A DNA stretch of 47,632 bases from Anaerolineae bacterium (GTDB lineage Bacteria > Chloroflexota > Anaerolineae > Promineifilales > Promineifilaceae). Positions 26,101 through 34,684 of this stretch are shown in pieces (the first letter of the stretch is position 1; every line of letters starts with the position of its first letter). The translations under genes and the position numbers were made by a program. The notes under the pieces are model-generated. The model saw nothing but the letters and a program-made list of their open reading frames with translations. It did no database searches and was not told where the DNA came from. The stretch is taken from NCBI GenBank assembly GCA_019637635.1, contig JAHBVI010000045.1, positions 1 to 47,632 on the forward strand. The letters run 5' to 3'.

Positions 26101-27950
26101 TCATCCAGGTCAAGGATGGTGGAAAGGCGGCGGCTGACTTCCGTGCTGGTAGCCAACGCCTGGGTGCGGTCGGCTACGCGGCTTTCCAGCGTACCAATAA
26201 AGGCGCGCAACTGCGCCGTCATGTTGTTAAATGCCCGGGCCAGCGTCCCGATTTCGTCTTGTGTTTCCACGGGCGCCTGGCGATTGAGGTCCCCACCGGC
26301 AATGAGTACGGCCGTGTCCGTCAGACGGTTCACAGGGCCGGTAAAGAGCCGGGCAAAATACGCCGCCAACAGACTGCCAACGGCAACGGCCGTGAGCGCC
26401 AGCAAAATACTGATGCGCTCCTGCGCATCCACGGCCGCAAAGGCTTTCTGCACCGGCTGATGCACAATAATAGACCAGCCCAACCCATCCACAGCCGGAA
26501 TAAGGCCAAACGTAGAAATGGGAGATAGGTGAATGAGACTGCTTTCACCATCAATATCATCAACGGCATTGGGGGCCAGGTTATCACGCAGCAAATCCAG
26601 CGTAGCCGGGGCGACATTGGGCGGCGTCAGATGCAGTTCGCCGGTTGTATGCGCATCTTCATCATGCAGCATCAGGTCACCAAACAAGATATTGCTGCGA
26701 ACCGACTCCCCCAACTCTCCTGTTTCGGCCAACAGTTTTTGGAGCTGCTGCAAAGCTAATGTGGTGCGCAGAACACCCACCACCTGATTGCCAGAATAAA
26801 TGGGCATGGCAATGGGAATACCGATGGCGCCAGTAGCCGGGTCTTGCTGCGGCAAATCAACGTAGATGGCGCCATTCCCCTGGTTGTAGGCCGCCTGCCA
26901 CCAGCTTTCTGCGCTGTAATCAAACCGGTCCACATGGGATGTGGCCCCCACCAGCGCGCCGTAATGGTTCGTCACCAGCATGACTAAATTTTCAGGGAAA
27001 TTGTATTGATAGTTACGCAAGATACCGGCTGTGGCATTGTTGGTAAACCTGTTCACAATGCCTGATCCGGGCGGGGACGTAAGCCACTCGGCATTGAGTT
27101 GGTCAATGGTGTCCGAAATTTCCGCTGCCGTGCCGGTGTACTCCCGGTTATTACTGCGAACGAGCAGAGTTAACCCATTGTCCAGGCTAAAAGCCCGCAA
27201 GACACTCACTTCCCGCCCTAAGAGTTCACCCACGGCCAAAGCCTGAGAGGCGCTCACCGTATGATATTGTTCGTTCAATTGACTGGTGAGGTTACGCCGG
27301 GTGATACCGTTCACGACTACTGTGGTTAAGACGACGGTGATGACGACCAGGGCTACGGCGGCTGAAATGAGCTTGGTCCGCAGGGAGTACGTGGGAAACT
27401 GCCGGATGGCTACGGCCATTGTCAACACAATCAGAACAACGGCCGTAACATAAACAATGCGCAGGTCTGTCTGGGATATACCCCCACGTTCGGCCGGCCA
27501 AAACGTATCCAAAACAATCAAAATGGCGCCGGTGAAGGAGGCGATCACCACCCCCCAGGCAACCGTTCGGGGTGGCAAGCTCTGGCTGGCCAGCAGCACA
27601 ATAAACAATGTGATGGTAACGGTAAGGGGCATACCAATTTCTGTCAGCCGGGTAATGAGAAACAGATCAAAGCCAAAGAGGATAACGGCAACCAGGGTCA
27701 CAGCTAAGGTGACGTGCCCTCTTTTAGCCAACAGCGCCCCGCCGATAATGAACAAGGCGGCTATGATACCCAACCCGGGTTCTATGGTGTCCGCATAGTT
27801 CCCATCGCCATCAAAAAGCTGCCGGAAGAAGATGATACTGCCAGCCACGGCCACAGCCAGGCCCATGAAAAGCAGCAGGCGATAGGCCAGATTGGCTCGC
27901 TTTTCGTCTACAGATGCCTCATTTTCCGGTTTTTGGTTCAGTTCAATCAT
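20133..27950 (-). CDS. Giant membrane dCache-HAMP-GAF/PAS protein without kinase domain (2605 residues)
   Basis: The largest gene of the window. Residues 20-215 hold about six hydrophobic segments (first RLLLFMGLAVAVAGSIIFF). An extracytoplasmic dCache-like domain lies at about 225-520 (YSAESWWQAAYNQG is the usual Cache motif), then a membrane segment and a HAMP domain (LTDTAVLIAGGDLNR, FNNMTAQL). The cytoplasmic part has about nine GAF and two PAS domains, one REGW-type module (about 1640-1750, LIREGWESFL) and the C-terminal half-GAF tail (IVNEITQKIQSTLSMES). Three of the GAF domains carry the LLPDT(R/K)xE signature. No enzymatic output domain is seen. Its membrane half is a paralogue of the 823-residue protein at 35776. 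Start ATG 27950 has only a weak ribosome site (50-base gap to the preceding gene). Confidence 0.88.
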   Translation of the reverse strand: MIELNQKPENEASVDEKRANLAYRLLLFMGLAVAVAGSIIFFRQLFDGDGNYADTIEPGLGIIAALFIIGGALLAKRGHVTLAVTLVAVILFGFDLFLITRLTEIGMPLTVTITLFIVLLASQSLPPRTVAWGVVIASFTGAILIVLDTFWPAERGGISQTDLRIVYVTAVVLIVLTMAVAIRQFPTYSLRTKLISAAVALVVITVVLTTVVVNGITRRNLTSQLNEQYHTVSASQALAVGELLGREVSVLRAFSLDNGLTLLVRSNNREYTGTAAEISDTIDQLNAEWLTSPPGSGIVNRFTNNATAGILRNYQYNFPENLVMLVTNHYGALVGATSHVDRFDYSAESWWQAAYNQGNGAIYVDLPQQDPATGAIGIPIAMPIYSGNQVVGVLRTTLALQQLQKLLAETGELGESVRSNILFGDLMLHDEDAHTTGELHLTPPNVAPATLDLLRDNLAPNAVDDIDGESSLIHLSPISTFGLIPAVDGLGWSIIVHQPVQKAFAAVDAQERISILLALTAVAVGSLLAAYFARLFTGPVNRLTDTAVLIAGGDLNRQAPVETQDEIGTLARAFNNMTAQLRAFIGTLESRVADRTQALATSTEVSRRLSTILDLDELVTEVVNQTRDAFHYYHAQIYLFDASKLYLLMAGGTGQAGQEMLVAGHKLRVNQGVVGRAAATNQVVLIPDVSQDDHWLPNPLLPDTKAEVAIPIALGDEVLGVLDVQHNVAYGLNEESVALLQSIANQVAVAIQNAQQVEQTNIQYDIASELTQAGQPEQILEAVSSYGRRLGATSAQLLFFENDTAGRPEWAVVQASWHMGEGGIPKGTRYYLPGFGFTPLWLSSPERPLLIADTSTHEAISPELRRLHTQIKIMATAVLPLYAQERWAGLIVFNWNTPHSFTSRDERIFSNLAQQTFSVVEAVQATQQIQAALQEAEQLYQVSQRLSQATNLEESLLAAAQTSIDTGATNVTLLTFDLDQAGQPTWAEVVALWSGSEQSTVAMHTRFYLPDFPMSDLWISDAENPFFISDIDVDTHVDEATRMAFKQTGAIAAALLPLAVAGRWVGLVVINWGKQREFTAQEKRIYRAVMGQLATVVDRTRQFERSELLSSIVENHPDLIGVGTLEGQALYVNPSGLKLLGYPPDYDAAKINAASVFLSEDARRLMQEGIPQAMTAGSWSAEASITVNGGGIIPIEETIGINYDVDGHATSFSMTMRDISERKAAEEAIRTSEQLARSFQEKLANLQEMTTELSRLETLSDVFQQAILMGHSRLGFDRLGLWMFDEDLVMMRGTFGTDRQGNLVDETHLSHPMSSYGDWFDNIMASRERRMVNEYADLYEDYEVVGQGWHVMALLMYEDRPLGYIAVDNLLSQRPLQPYEPDLITLFANALASLVANKQVQQAVTKQAQELQTVADLSRIATTILDVNELLQQVSDLTKERFNLYHAHIYLLSQDEQYLTLTAGAGEVGRQMAAEGRQIPLRQKQSLVARAARLRQGVITNDVRAEAGFLPNPLLPDTRAELATPLIAGEQVLGVLDIQASEVNYFTETDINIQTTLAAQIATAIQNARQYQRTQEALDELTRMQQMLIREGWESFLTTGQTDLQGFMYDQRQVQPIKRNGAPDTAVIHETIASDTAVHAPLTVRGATIGVLGVRDPSGQPVSADKQVLLASISRQVAEALERARLFEESELSRQQLDTRARQLAAINRVATAVAQQLQPEQLVEAVYQEIRQIVPTDSFHVSIYHEETNTLEIPISYEADERRESIIVSVLPTSNSYKVIQTGERQLINLTPEGVRELQRQVEANTAVAIIGDLEKPPTATQLFIPLKTGQRVTGILSVQSYAYNAYSEADLELLTGIASYVAVGLENARLFAEIQQALAETQKRTEELAAINKIVSQLGSILDIQQAMEVVARGLVEGVGVDQARIALFDSAKENLVIMAEAYDREQNQSALGLQIPVAGNELTLQVVQSRQSVVVSDVTTNPLTYPVREMLQAQGVRQLIVLPMLVGNEVIGTVGMDMLSDIKAITADMQRLAETIIFQAAAAIQNARLFSQTEAALQEVQALFAISARLNAATTLGEAIAAAAAPALAAGAVSGTLFKFELDAMGEPAMVELVATTAPNPVLPVGSRFNLDEMPSARLRLASGEGVLLVEDLAQNEELDPTFKMGLAQTGTRALVFMTLAVGTRQLGSILLRWLEPHAFTEADRRLYLSIATQTASVVDSILLLDEVQSRATELQETTGFLDSVIENLPVMLFVKDAEDLRFVRWNKTGSDITGYPQEAFLGKNDYDFFPPEEAAYFAAKDREVLESGVAVDIPDEPIQTVHQGTRTLHTRKVPILDTEGNPKYLLGISEDITERRQFEAALAKRALELQMVAEISTAVAATLDASRLLQDVVDLTRDNFDLYHAHIYLLNREQNSLVLAAGSGKAGAEMVAAGHSIPLDSERSLVARAVRARQGVIANDVQADEGFLPNPLLPDTRSEMAVPLLTGNQVIGVLDVQSDQVDHFTTQDINIQSTLASQVATALQNVQQFEMTRRRAERERIVNEITQKIQSTLSMESALQTAVKELGHALGAKFTQVELNLSDEPALQSADGGNGSSQKAR

Positions 27951-28000
27951 AATCCGTTACCAGAGGTGGCGCGGTGAGCGACCGGCCACAACAATCCTCA

Positions 28001-31000
28001 TTACGAATGGCTGCCCACAGCAGCGCCGTTTGTGGCTTTTTCGGTCAGGGGGCCGGTGTCGGGAACGGCCGTTGCCGGTTCTTCCAGATACACAAATGCT
28101 TCCAGACCTAAGACGCGGCCTACCTCTTGCACGGCCGTGCGCAAAACCGATTCCGCATCTACGGCCGTGTACACCCGCTCCGACACCCGCCGCAAAATCT
28201 GCTCTTGTTGGGCGCGCGCCTGGGTTTCTTCAATCAGACGGATGGTTTGCGCCACCGCCGCCGCCTGGTCTACCAGACTGCTAATCTGGCGGATGTCCGC
28301 CTCCGTCAGGTCTTGCGGCGCAATCGAGCGGGCCATGACCAGACCAAGCCATTGATCCCCAATGACCAGCGGAAAAACAGCCAGGCTACTGACCTCCAAT
28401 TGGTCTATCAGGAAGGCGCGGACGGCCTCGTCCATCTCCGTATCCGTATGGACATTATTCACCACAAACGGATGATCCTTTGTCAGGCGGTCAGCCACCG
28501 GGAATTGATCTATCTGAGACACATCCCCCACTGCTCCCGTCAAACCGATCCCCACCATATCCATCATCGCCGCCGTCATCATCGTTTGCGGGCGCGCATC
28601 ACGCCAGGGCTGGTCAAAGAAACGTATCTCTATCTGATCCATCCACTGCAAGGCGGTTGAGGCCACCAACGCCTCCAAAATTTCGTCCAACGTGGTCGCC
28701 CGTACCACCCGCTCACTACCGGCATACAGCTGATCCGTCTGGGCGCGGGCAAGTTCTGTCTCTTCAAAAAGGCGGGCGCGCTCTAATGCTTCGGCCACTT
28801 GCACGGCAATGTTAGCCAACAATGCTTCTATTTCTGGGGAGACTGGCGTCCCTGCATCTTTGCGCACGCCTAATTTGCCAATGGTAGTGCCACGCGCCTG
28901 CACCGGAATCACAATGGCTTCGTCGGCCGTAAGACCAGGGAGAGAGGCCCCCACCGCCAGGTCAGGCGCCTCTATTTCGGAAGAGAACATAATTGGCTGG
29001 AGTTCCTGGCGGTTCGCAACGAACCCCTGAACGGCCCGCTGCCGGCTGTTTCTATATGATTCCCAGCTTTGCCCGGTAACCACACGCTGTAAGGAACGGA
29101 GTTCTTCCAATGCGGTTTGGGTCTGTTGGTATTGGCGGGCATTTTGCAGTGAGATGGCTACCTGAGAAGCCAGCGTGGTAAAGATATTGAGGTCTTCGTC
29201 CTTAAAGGCGCCAGGTTTATCTGATTGAATATCCAGCACCCCTAATACCTGCCCACCCACCAGCAATGGCGTAACGATTTCCGCTTTTGTCTCCGGCAGC
29301 AGGGGGTGGGGCATAAAGTCTGGTTCGGTGGATACATCATTGATGAGGATGCCCTGACCGGTGCGGGCGGCACGGGCCACCAATGATTTAAGGGTGCGCG
29401 GCGACAAACGTGTGGTTTGGCCGGCAACAGCAACAGTTAAATTGCCGGCCGCACCGGTAAGAACCAGATCGTTTTCTTCCAGGATGAACACGGCCGTCTG
29501 GTAAAGACTAAAAGCGGCATATGTCAATTCGGCTACTTCTTGGGCCAATTGGGCGGGGTTGCGGCTGGCGGCAACGGCCGTGCTGATTTCGGCCACCTTC
29601 TGCAAATTTTCCGCCTGCGTCTGCAACTGCGCCAGAAGCTGCTGATTTTCAATAAAGCTGCTAATACGCCGGCCCACACTTCCAATGACCGCGCTATCCT
29701 CATCCCGAAAATTCAGAGCCGGATCAAGGTAAGCAATGTGAACACGCCCCACAAATTCCCCACGAACCGTCAGGTCTTCCACCATGTGGCGGGGCAGTTC
29801 AATGGCCCGTCTTTCGCCGAAAATTTTGTCACCCATTGTCACCGCCACAATACAGGCTTCTGGATGGCTCATGGTTTGCGGAATACGCCGGGTAATCCAG
29901 GTCATAAACTCGTCTATGGCCGAGACCTCCTCCGTTTTGCGCCCAATTTCGTTTAGCAGATTCAACTGCTTCAGCCGTTCGGCCAACTGCTCCTCAATTT
30001 GCTTACGCCCGGTAATGTCGGTGGAGAGGCCAATGAGATATTTGGGGTCACCATCAGCGCCCATAACCGGCGCTTTGAGGGTATGCAACACGACCTTACC
30101 GTTTACGCCTTCTACTACTTCTTCAGGAACCTCCACCAATTGCCTGTCATGCAATACCTGGTAATCCTGGTCGGCAAAACTGGCGGCTGTTTCCGGCGGG
30201 AAAAAGTCATAATGATTTTTGCCTTCTATTTCTGACGCCGGCAGCCCTACCAACTCTTCCATGCCCTTGCTCACCCGAACATAGCGCAAATTTTCGGCCT
30301 CTTTAACAAACAGGATTAGCGGAATGTTGGCCACAATGGAGTCAAGGAAAAGGGTGGTTTCGGCCATTTCCGTTAGCAGTCCCGCATTTTGAATGGCCAC
30401 CGCTAATTGGGCGGTCAAGGTCTGAAAGGCAGGCAAGACAGCTTCGTTAAGGCTGTTGGCCTGGCTGCTTTGCACATCCAAAACACCTACGACCCGGTCG
30501 CCCGTTATCAGCGGAACAGCCATTTCTGAGCGGGTATCGGGCAGGGCCGGATTGGGGCGGAAAAAGTCGCTGGTTTGGGTATCGGGCACAATAACCGGTT
30601 GGGCGAAGGTGGCGGTACGGCCGTTGATGGAATGTTCATCCACCGGCAGGCGATGCCCCTGCGCCAACAGGGCTGGCCCCACCGTGCCGGTACCTGCCCG
30701 CAGCCGCAGCCATTGTCCGGTTTCATCTGTCAGATAAATTTGCACATAGTACAGGTCAAAACGTTCGCGGATAAGCGTGACTGCCTGCTGCAACAGATCG
30801 TCCAGGTCTCGAATTTGGGCAATCACCTGCCCTACCTCCATCGCCAGCACCAGGTCAGTTGTACGCTCCCGCACACGATCTTCCAAAGATTGGCTAAATG
30901 CCTGTAATTGTTTGTTGGCCGCTCGTAATTCTTGCTGCCGCACTCTGGCAATGCGGTCACGATGCTGATTGGCTACCAAAACAAGTACGGTGGAAATAAT

Positions 31001-31534
31001 GAGCAGGCCCACAGCCACCGCCACCAGATCATAAGTCATCGCAGGTATAAACAACGGCCCCAGCAACAAAAAGGCAATGTTCCCCACCGCAAACAGGAAC
31101 ACATTCCGGTTGGAAAGAATGGCGCTGGCAAATAAGACGATGATTGTCAAAAAGAGAAAACTAGAGTTGGACGGTGGGTCTGACAGGAAAAAGGAGGCGT
31201 AAATGGTGGAGGTAAGGGCCACAATAGCAATGAGTGGCGTCCACCGGTAGTAAGGGGTGCGGCTGAGTATGTAGGCAGTTACCAGCACCAGACTAATGAC
31301 CACATATATTATGAATTCAAGCGGTTCGGTAAAGGCGCTGCCAGAGATGAGCCGAACGGGGATATTAACGGCCGTCAACCCGGTAATCACCAGGGTAATG
31401 GTTGCCAGAAAACGGGCCTGCTGCCACTCGGCAGGGTCGGTTATGGTAGTGGCAGGTTGGGCCAGACTTTCCAAAAAACGAACAATACGTCTTCTGGGGG
31501 TGAACCGGTTATCCTGTGGGTTCAATTCAGTCAT
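28001..31534 (-). CDS. Membrane GAF/PAS protein without kinase domain (1177 residues)
   Basis: Residues about 45-200 form six or seven transmembrane segments without a large outside domain, unlike its dCache neighbours. A short coiled coil (SLEDRVRERTTDL) leads to GAF (235-400, FDLYYVQIYL), PAS (410-520, IPLILFVKEAENLRYVRVSK), a divergent GAF (535-660), GAF (670-835), the REGW-type module (840-965; here degenerate, TGQSWESYRN), GAF (970-1110, IEIRFFDQPW) and the half-GAF tail (ILRRVSERVYTAVDAES). There is no kinase, cyclase or receiver domain. ATG 31534 is preceded by GGAG at 6-base spacing; a TTG four codons upstream is less likely. It is the fifth of the operon's genes in transcription order, 29 bases behind the 1021-residue dCache protein. 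Confidence 0.87.
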   Translation of the reverse strand: MTELNPQDNRFTPRRRIVRFLESLAQPATTITDPAEWQQARFLATITLVITGLTAVNIPVRLISGSAFTEPLEFIIYVVISLVLVTAYILSRTPYYRWTPLIAIVALTSTIYASFFLSDPPSNSSFLFLTIIVLFASAILSNRNVFLFAVGNIAFLLLGPLFIPAMTYDLVAVAVGLLIISTVLVLVANQHRDRIARVRQQELRAANKQLQAFSQSLEDRVRERTTDLVLAMEVGQVIAQIRDLDDLLQQAVTLIRERFDLYYVQIYLTDETGQWLRLRAGTGTVGPALLAQGHRLPVDEHSINGRTATFAQPVIVPDTQTSDFFRPNPALPDTRSEMAVPLITGDRVVGVLDVQSSQANSLNEAVLPAFQTLTAQLAVAIQNAGLLTEMAETTLFLDSIVANIPLILFVKEAENLRYVRVSKGMEELVGLPASEIEGKNHYDFFPPETAASFADQDYQVLHDRQLVEVPEEVVEGVNGKVVLHTLKAPVMGADGDPKYLIGLSTDITGRKQIEEQLAERLKQLNLLNEIGRKTEEVSAIDEFMTWITRRIPQTMSHPEACIVAVTMGDKIFGERRAIELPRHMVEDLTVRGEFVGRVHIAYLDPALNFRDEDSAVIGSVGRRISSFIENQQLLAQLQTQAENLQKVAEISTAVAASRNPAQLAQEVAELTYAAFSLYQTAVFILEENDLVLTGAAGNLTVAVAGQTTRLSPRTLKSLVARAARTGQGILINDVSTEPDFMPHPLLPETKAEIVTPLLVGGQVLGVLDIQSDKPGAFKDEDLNIFTTLASQVAISLQNARQYQQTQTALEELRSLQRVVTGQSWESYRNSRQRAVQGFVANRQELQPIMFSSEIEAPDLAVGASLPGLTADEAIVIPVQARGTTIGKLGVRKDAGTPVSPEIEALLANIAVQVAEALERARLFEETELARAQTDQLYAGSERVVRATTLDEILEALVASTALQWMDQIEIRFFDQPWRDARPQTMMTAAMMDMVGIGLTGAVGDVSQIDQFPVADRLTKDHPFVVNNVHTDTEMDEAVRAFLIDQLEVSSLAVFPLVIGDQWLGLVMARSIAPQDLTEADIRQISSLVDQAAAVAQTIRLIEETQARAQQEQILRRVSERVYTAVDAESVLRTAVQEVGRVLGLEAFVYLEEPATAVPDTGPLTEKATNGAAVGSHS

Positions 31535-31563
31535 CGTGGTCTCCAATCGAGAATAAGGTCAGG

Positions 31564-34500
31564 TTAGTTATGGCCATTGCCACCATCGGCCGCAACCGGG
31601 TCGGGTTGGATTTGTTCTTCCAGGTAAATGAATGCTTCCAGACCCAGGCGTTGGTTAATTTCTTGGGCAGTAGCGCGCAAAATGGATTCGGCGTCTACGG
31701 CCGTATACACCCGCGCCGTCACTTCCCGCAAAATCTGTTCCTGGCGGGCGCGGCTTTGCACCTGCTGCAACAGGCGAATGCCTTCCAGCGCAATGGCCGC
31801 GCCGCTGGCAACAGCCATCAATAATTCCAACTGATGTTCGCCATATTGGTTGGGCGCATCAAAACTCTGCATGGCTACCACCCCCAGCACCCGGTCGCCA
31901 ATCACCAGGGGAACGCCCATCCAAGATTTGGCGCGGGCGCCAATGGCTTCAAAGCCCATTTCGGCAGCCACCAGCGCCATGTCCCCATTCACCAGCAACG
32001 GTTTGCGGGTGCGCATCACATACTCCGTCACCCCATTGCTGCTGCGACGGCGAATAATGTTCTCCACTTTGTTGGAGTGGGCAATCTCGCCAGGGACATA
32101 AAACAGGTGAATGGCAATTTCATTCAACGTTTCATCGTACAGGGCAATATAGAAGTTTTCCGTGTTGGGAATAAGCCGGGAAGTGAAGGTCTGGATGAGC
32201 GTCAACATTTCTTCGGTTTCGCGGGCGGCGGCAAAAGCCGCCCCCATTTCATTGAGAATGTTGAGTTCCGCCGTGCGCTGCCTGGCTTCAGACAGGGCTT
32301 CTTCCGTTTGCCGGGTCAGGCGCAGGTTTTCCAGGTGGGCACTGAGGCGGGTGGCAACGGCCGTGAGAAATTCGGCCGTTTGGGTGTCGGGGGTGTCCAG
32401 GTCAGCCAGTTCCAGAAAACCAACCGGTTCCCCCTGCACCAATAAAGGCGCTTGCAGGGTGGGGTCGGTAACGGCCGTTGCTTCGGTCAGTGGGTTAACA
32501 GCATATTGATCGTAAACAAAGCCGGTCACTGCCTGCTCTTCTTGTACTACCTGCCACCCCTCGCGCAGTAACCGGCGTGAGGCTTCTTCTGCCTCCTGGC
32601 GATACCGTTTCGCCTCATCCAGAAGCCGCAGATTCTCAATGCGTTGGCCCACCTGCTCGGCAATGGCGCGAATGATCGCCGCATCGTCCTCCGACCAGAA
32701 GTTGGGGTTCACATCTTCAATAGCAATAGAACCAACTGACTTCCCCACCACCGTCACCGGCATCTGCACCCCACGGGCGGCAGGTTTGGCGCTGGCCTTT
32801 TGCATTTCCATAACCTTACCGGCCTCATAACGATAGCCTACCAGTTCGTTCTGATGAATGCCGTCCAGATAACGCCCCCAGGATTGGGTCACATTTTGCC
32901 GAATTTGGGCTTCAAGCTGCTCCTTAATATCCAACGATTCTTGAAGCAGGCGGGCATTTTCCACCGCAATGGCTAACTGCACGGCCAACACTTCCAGTGC
33001 CGGAACATCCTCTTCACTAAAGCTGTAGGGCGTGTCACTTTGCATATTGAGGACGCCAACCAGTTTGTCGCCGGCCACCAGCGGCACGCAGAGTTCCAGC
33101 CGTGTTTGTGGCAACAGAGGATTGGGTTTGTGCAAGGGGTTGGTTTGGGTATCTTTTACCAAAATCGTGCGTTTTTCCGCCGCCGCCGTCCCGTTGATGG
33201 AACCACTACCAATGGCTAAACGGTGCCCGCGTTTTACCAATTCCCGGCCCACACTCCCGGTACCTACGCGCAAATCCAGAAATCTTTCGGTCGCATCAAC
33301 CAGATAAATTTGGGTGTAATACACATCGAACCGGTGCGAGATGTGTTCCACAGCATACGCCAATAGCTCGTCCAAATCGTTGATTTTCTGGGAAATATTG
33401 CTGCCCACCTCGGCGCTGACCACCAGAGCATAGGTGCGTTCGGCCACTCGTTGTTCCAAACTACTAATCAAGCTGCGTAGCTGCTCGGTCATGCTGTTGA
33501 ACGCGCGCGCCAATAGCCCGATTTCGGTTTTATCTTTGATAGCAACGTGCTGCGATAAATCACCGCCGGCCATTTGCAGGGCCACTTCTGTCAAGGAAAG
33601 GATAGGCTTGGAAATGCGTTGCGTCACCATGTAACCCAGGATAGCGGCACTAATGGCAGCAACGGCCGTGATCGCCACACCCAAATTCCGCGTCGTCTCC
33701 GCCGGGGCAAACGCCTCCTCTACATCAATTTCTGCCAACAAAGCTACCTGCAAATCTGGCAGCCAGCGGTATACACCCAAAACCGGCACGCCAGGCCGCC
33801 GATAATCAGGATAAAGACCATCACCATTATTTCCGGCCAATGCCTCATCAATACCCAGACTACGATAGGCGCGCTCCTGAGGGTACCCATCCTCCTCAAA
33901 ACGGCTGGGGGTGAGAAAGTAATTGCTCTCCGCGCTAACCAGATACGTTTCACCCGTTTCCCCCAAACCGGTGCGTTCGAGCATAATGTCACCCAGCGTA
34001 GTCAGGTCCAGACGACCGGCCAAAACGCCAATTGGCTCCCCCGTTTGTTCATCGTGCAAGACATGGGTCAACACCATCGTTAAACCACCCACGCTCAAAT
34101 CATAATAGGGCGTCTGAAATGAGGATTCCGCCAGATCAGCCGCGTAATAAGGCTGGTTGACCACCGATTTGCCCGTTTGCACCGGGCTAGAAGAAGCCAG
34201 AATAACGCCTTCCGGCGTGTAAAGGAAAAGCTCCTCAAAAAAGGAAGAACCACTTGCAGCCTGGGCAAACAATGTTTCCAATGCCCGCTGCTCCCCTTCC
34301 GCCAACTCACCTGCCTCAAAAGAAACCACGCCATCCCGCATCATTTCCTCATGGCGGCCAATGGGGAACTGCTCCAAAGTAGATTGGCTGTCACGTACCC
34401 AACGTTCCAGTTGGTCCTGTTTTAACTGCGCAATTGCCTCCAACCCGGTGAGGGTTTGTTGGCGAATTTGGTTAAGGGTGTTGGAAACAATAATGCTGAC

Positions 34501-34629
34501 CACCAACACCATAGGTACCACTGCCAACAACACAAAAGCAGCGATCAAACGCCAGCGAATTTGATTCCAAAACCGGATGCGGCCTGTGGAAGGCAGTTCC
34601 ATCGTTTGAGATGCTTGCATAAGGTTCAT
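31564..34629 (-). CDS. Membrane dCache-HAMP-GAF protein without kinase domain (1021 residues)
   Basis: TM1 at residues 30-52 (LIAAFVLLAVVPMVLVVSII), an extracytoplasmic dCache domain (about 55-320, with GETGETYLVSAESNYFLTPS), TM2 (about 325-345) and HAMP (345-400, ISKPILSLTEVALQMAGGDL). The cytoplasmic part has GAF (410-570), two REGW-type modules in tandem (580-690 with VTQSWGRYL; 690-800 with LLREGWQVV), GAF (810-965, NTENFYIALYDE) and the half-GAF tail (ILREVTARVYTAVDAES). It is the only protein here with two REGW modules. The dCache fold binds small molecules directly or through binding proteins, and the gene directly follows a substrate-binding lipoprotein (55-base gap). I used ATG 34629; ATG 34620, with AGGG about 9 bases ahead, may be the real start. 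Confidence 0.88.
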   Translation of the reverse strand: MNLMQASQTMELPSTGRIRFWNQIRWRLIAAFVLLAVVPMVLVVSIIVSNTLNQIRQQTLTGLEAIAQLKQDQLERWVRDSQSTLEQFPIGRHEEMMRDGVVSFEAGELAEGEQRALETLFAQAASGSSFFEELFLYTPEGVILASSSPVQTGKSVVNQPYYAADLAESSFQTPYYDLSVGGLTMVLTHVLHDEQTGEPIGVLAGRLDLTTLGDIMLERTGLGETGETYLVSAESNYFLTPSRFEEDGYPQERAYRSLGIDEALAGNNGDGLYPDYRRPGVPVLGVYRWLPDLQVALLAEIDVEEAFAPAETTRNLGVAITAVAAISAAILGYMVTQRISKPILSLTEVALQMAGGDLSQHVAIKDKTEIGLLARAFNSMTEQLRSLISSLEQRVAERTYALVVSAEVGSNISQKINDLDELLAYAVEHISHRFDVYYTQIYLVDATERFLDLRVGTGSVGRELVKRGHRLAIGSGSINGTAAAEKRTILVKDTQTNPLHKPNPLLPQTRLELCVPLVAGDKLVGVLNMQSDTPYSFSEEDVPALEVLAVQLAIAVENARLLQESLDIKEQLEAQIRQNVTQSWGRYLDGIHQNELVGYRYEAGKVMEMQKASAKPAARGVQMPVTVVGKSVGSIAIEDVNPNFWSEDDAAIIRAIAEQVGQRIENLRLLDEAKRYRQEAEEASRRLLREGWQVVQEEQAVTGFVYDQYAVNPLTEATAVTDPTLQAPLLVQGEPVGFLELADLDTPDTQTAEFLTAVATRLSAHLENLRLTRQTEEALSEARQRTAELNILNEMGAAFAAARETEEMLTLIQTFTSRLIPNTENFYIALYDETLNEIAIHLFYVPGEIAHSNKVENIIRRRSSNGVTEYVMRTRKPLLVNGDMALVAAEMGFEAIGARAKSWMGVPLVIGDRVLGVVAMQSFDAPNQYGEHQLELLMAVASGAAIALEGIRLLQQVQSRARQEQILREVTARVYTAVDAESILRATAQEINQRLGLEAFIYLEEQIQPDPVAADGGNGHN

Positions 34630-34684
34630 CCCTGGAGACCCAAAATGGTTTTATATCCTTCGGGTCGTCGTCATTACGTAGGCC

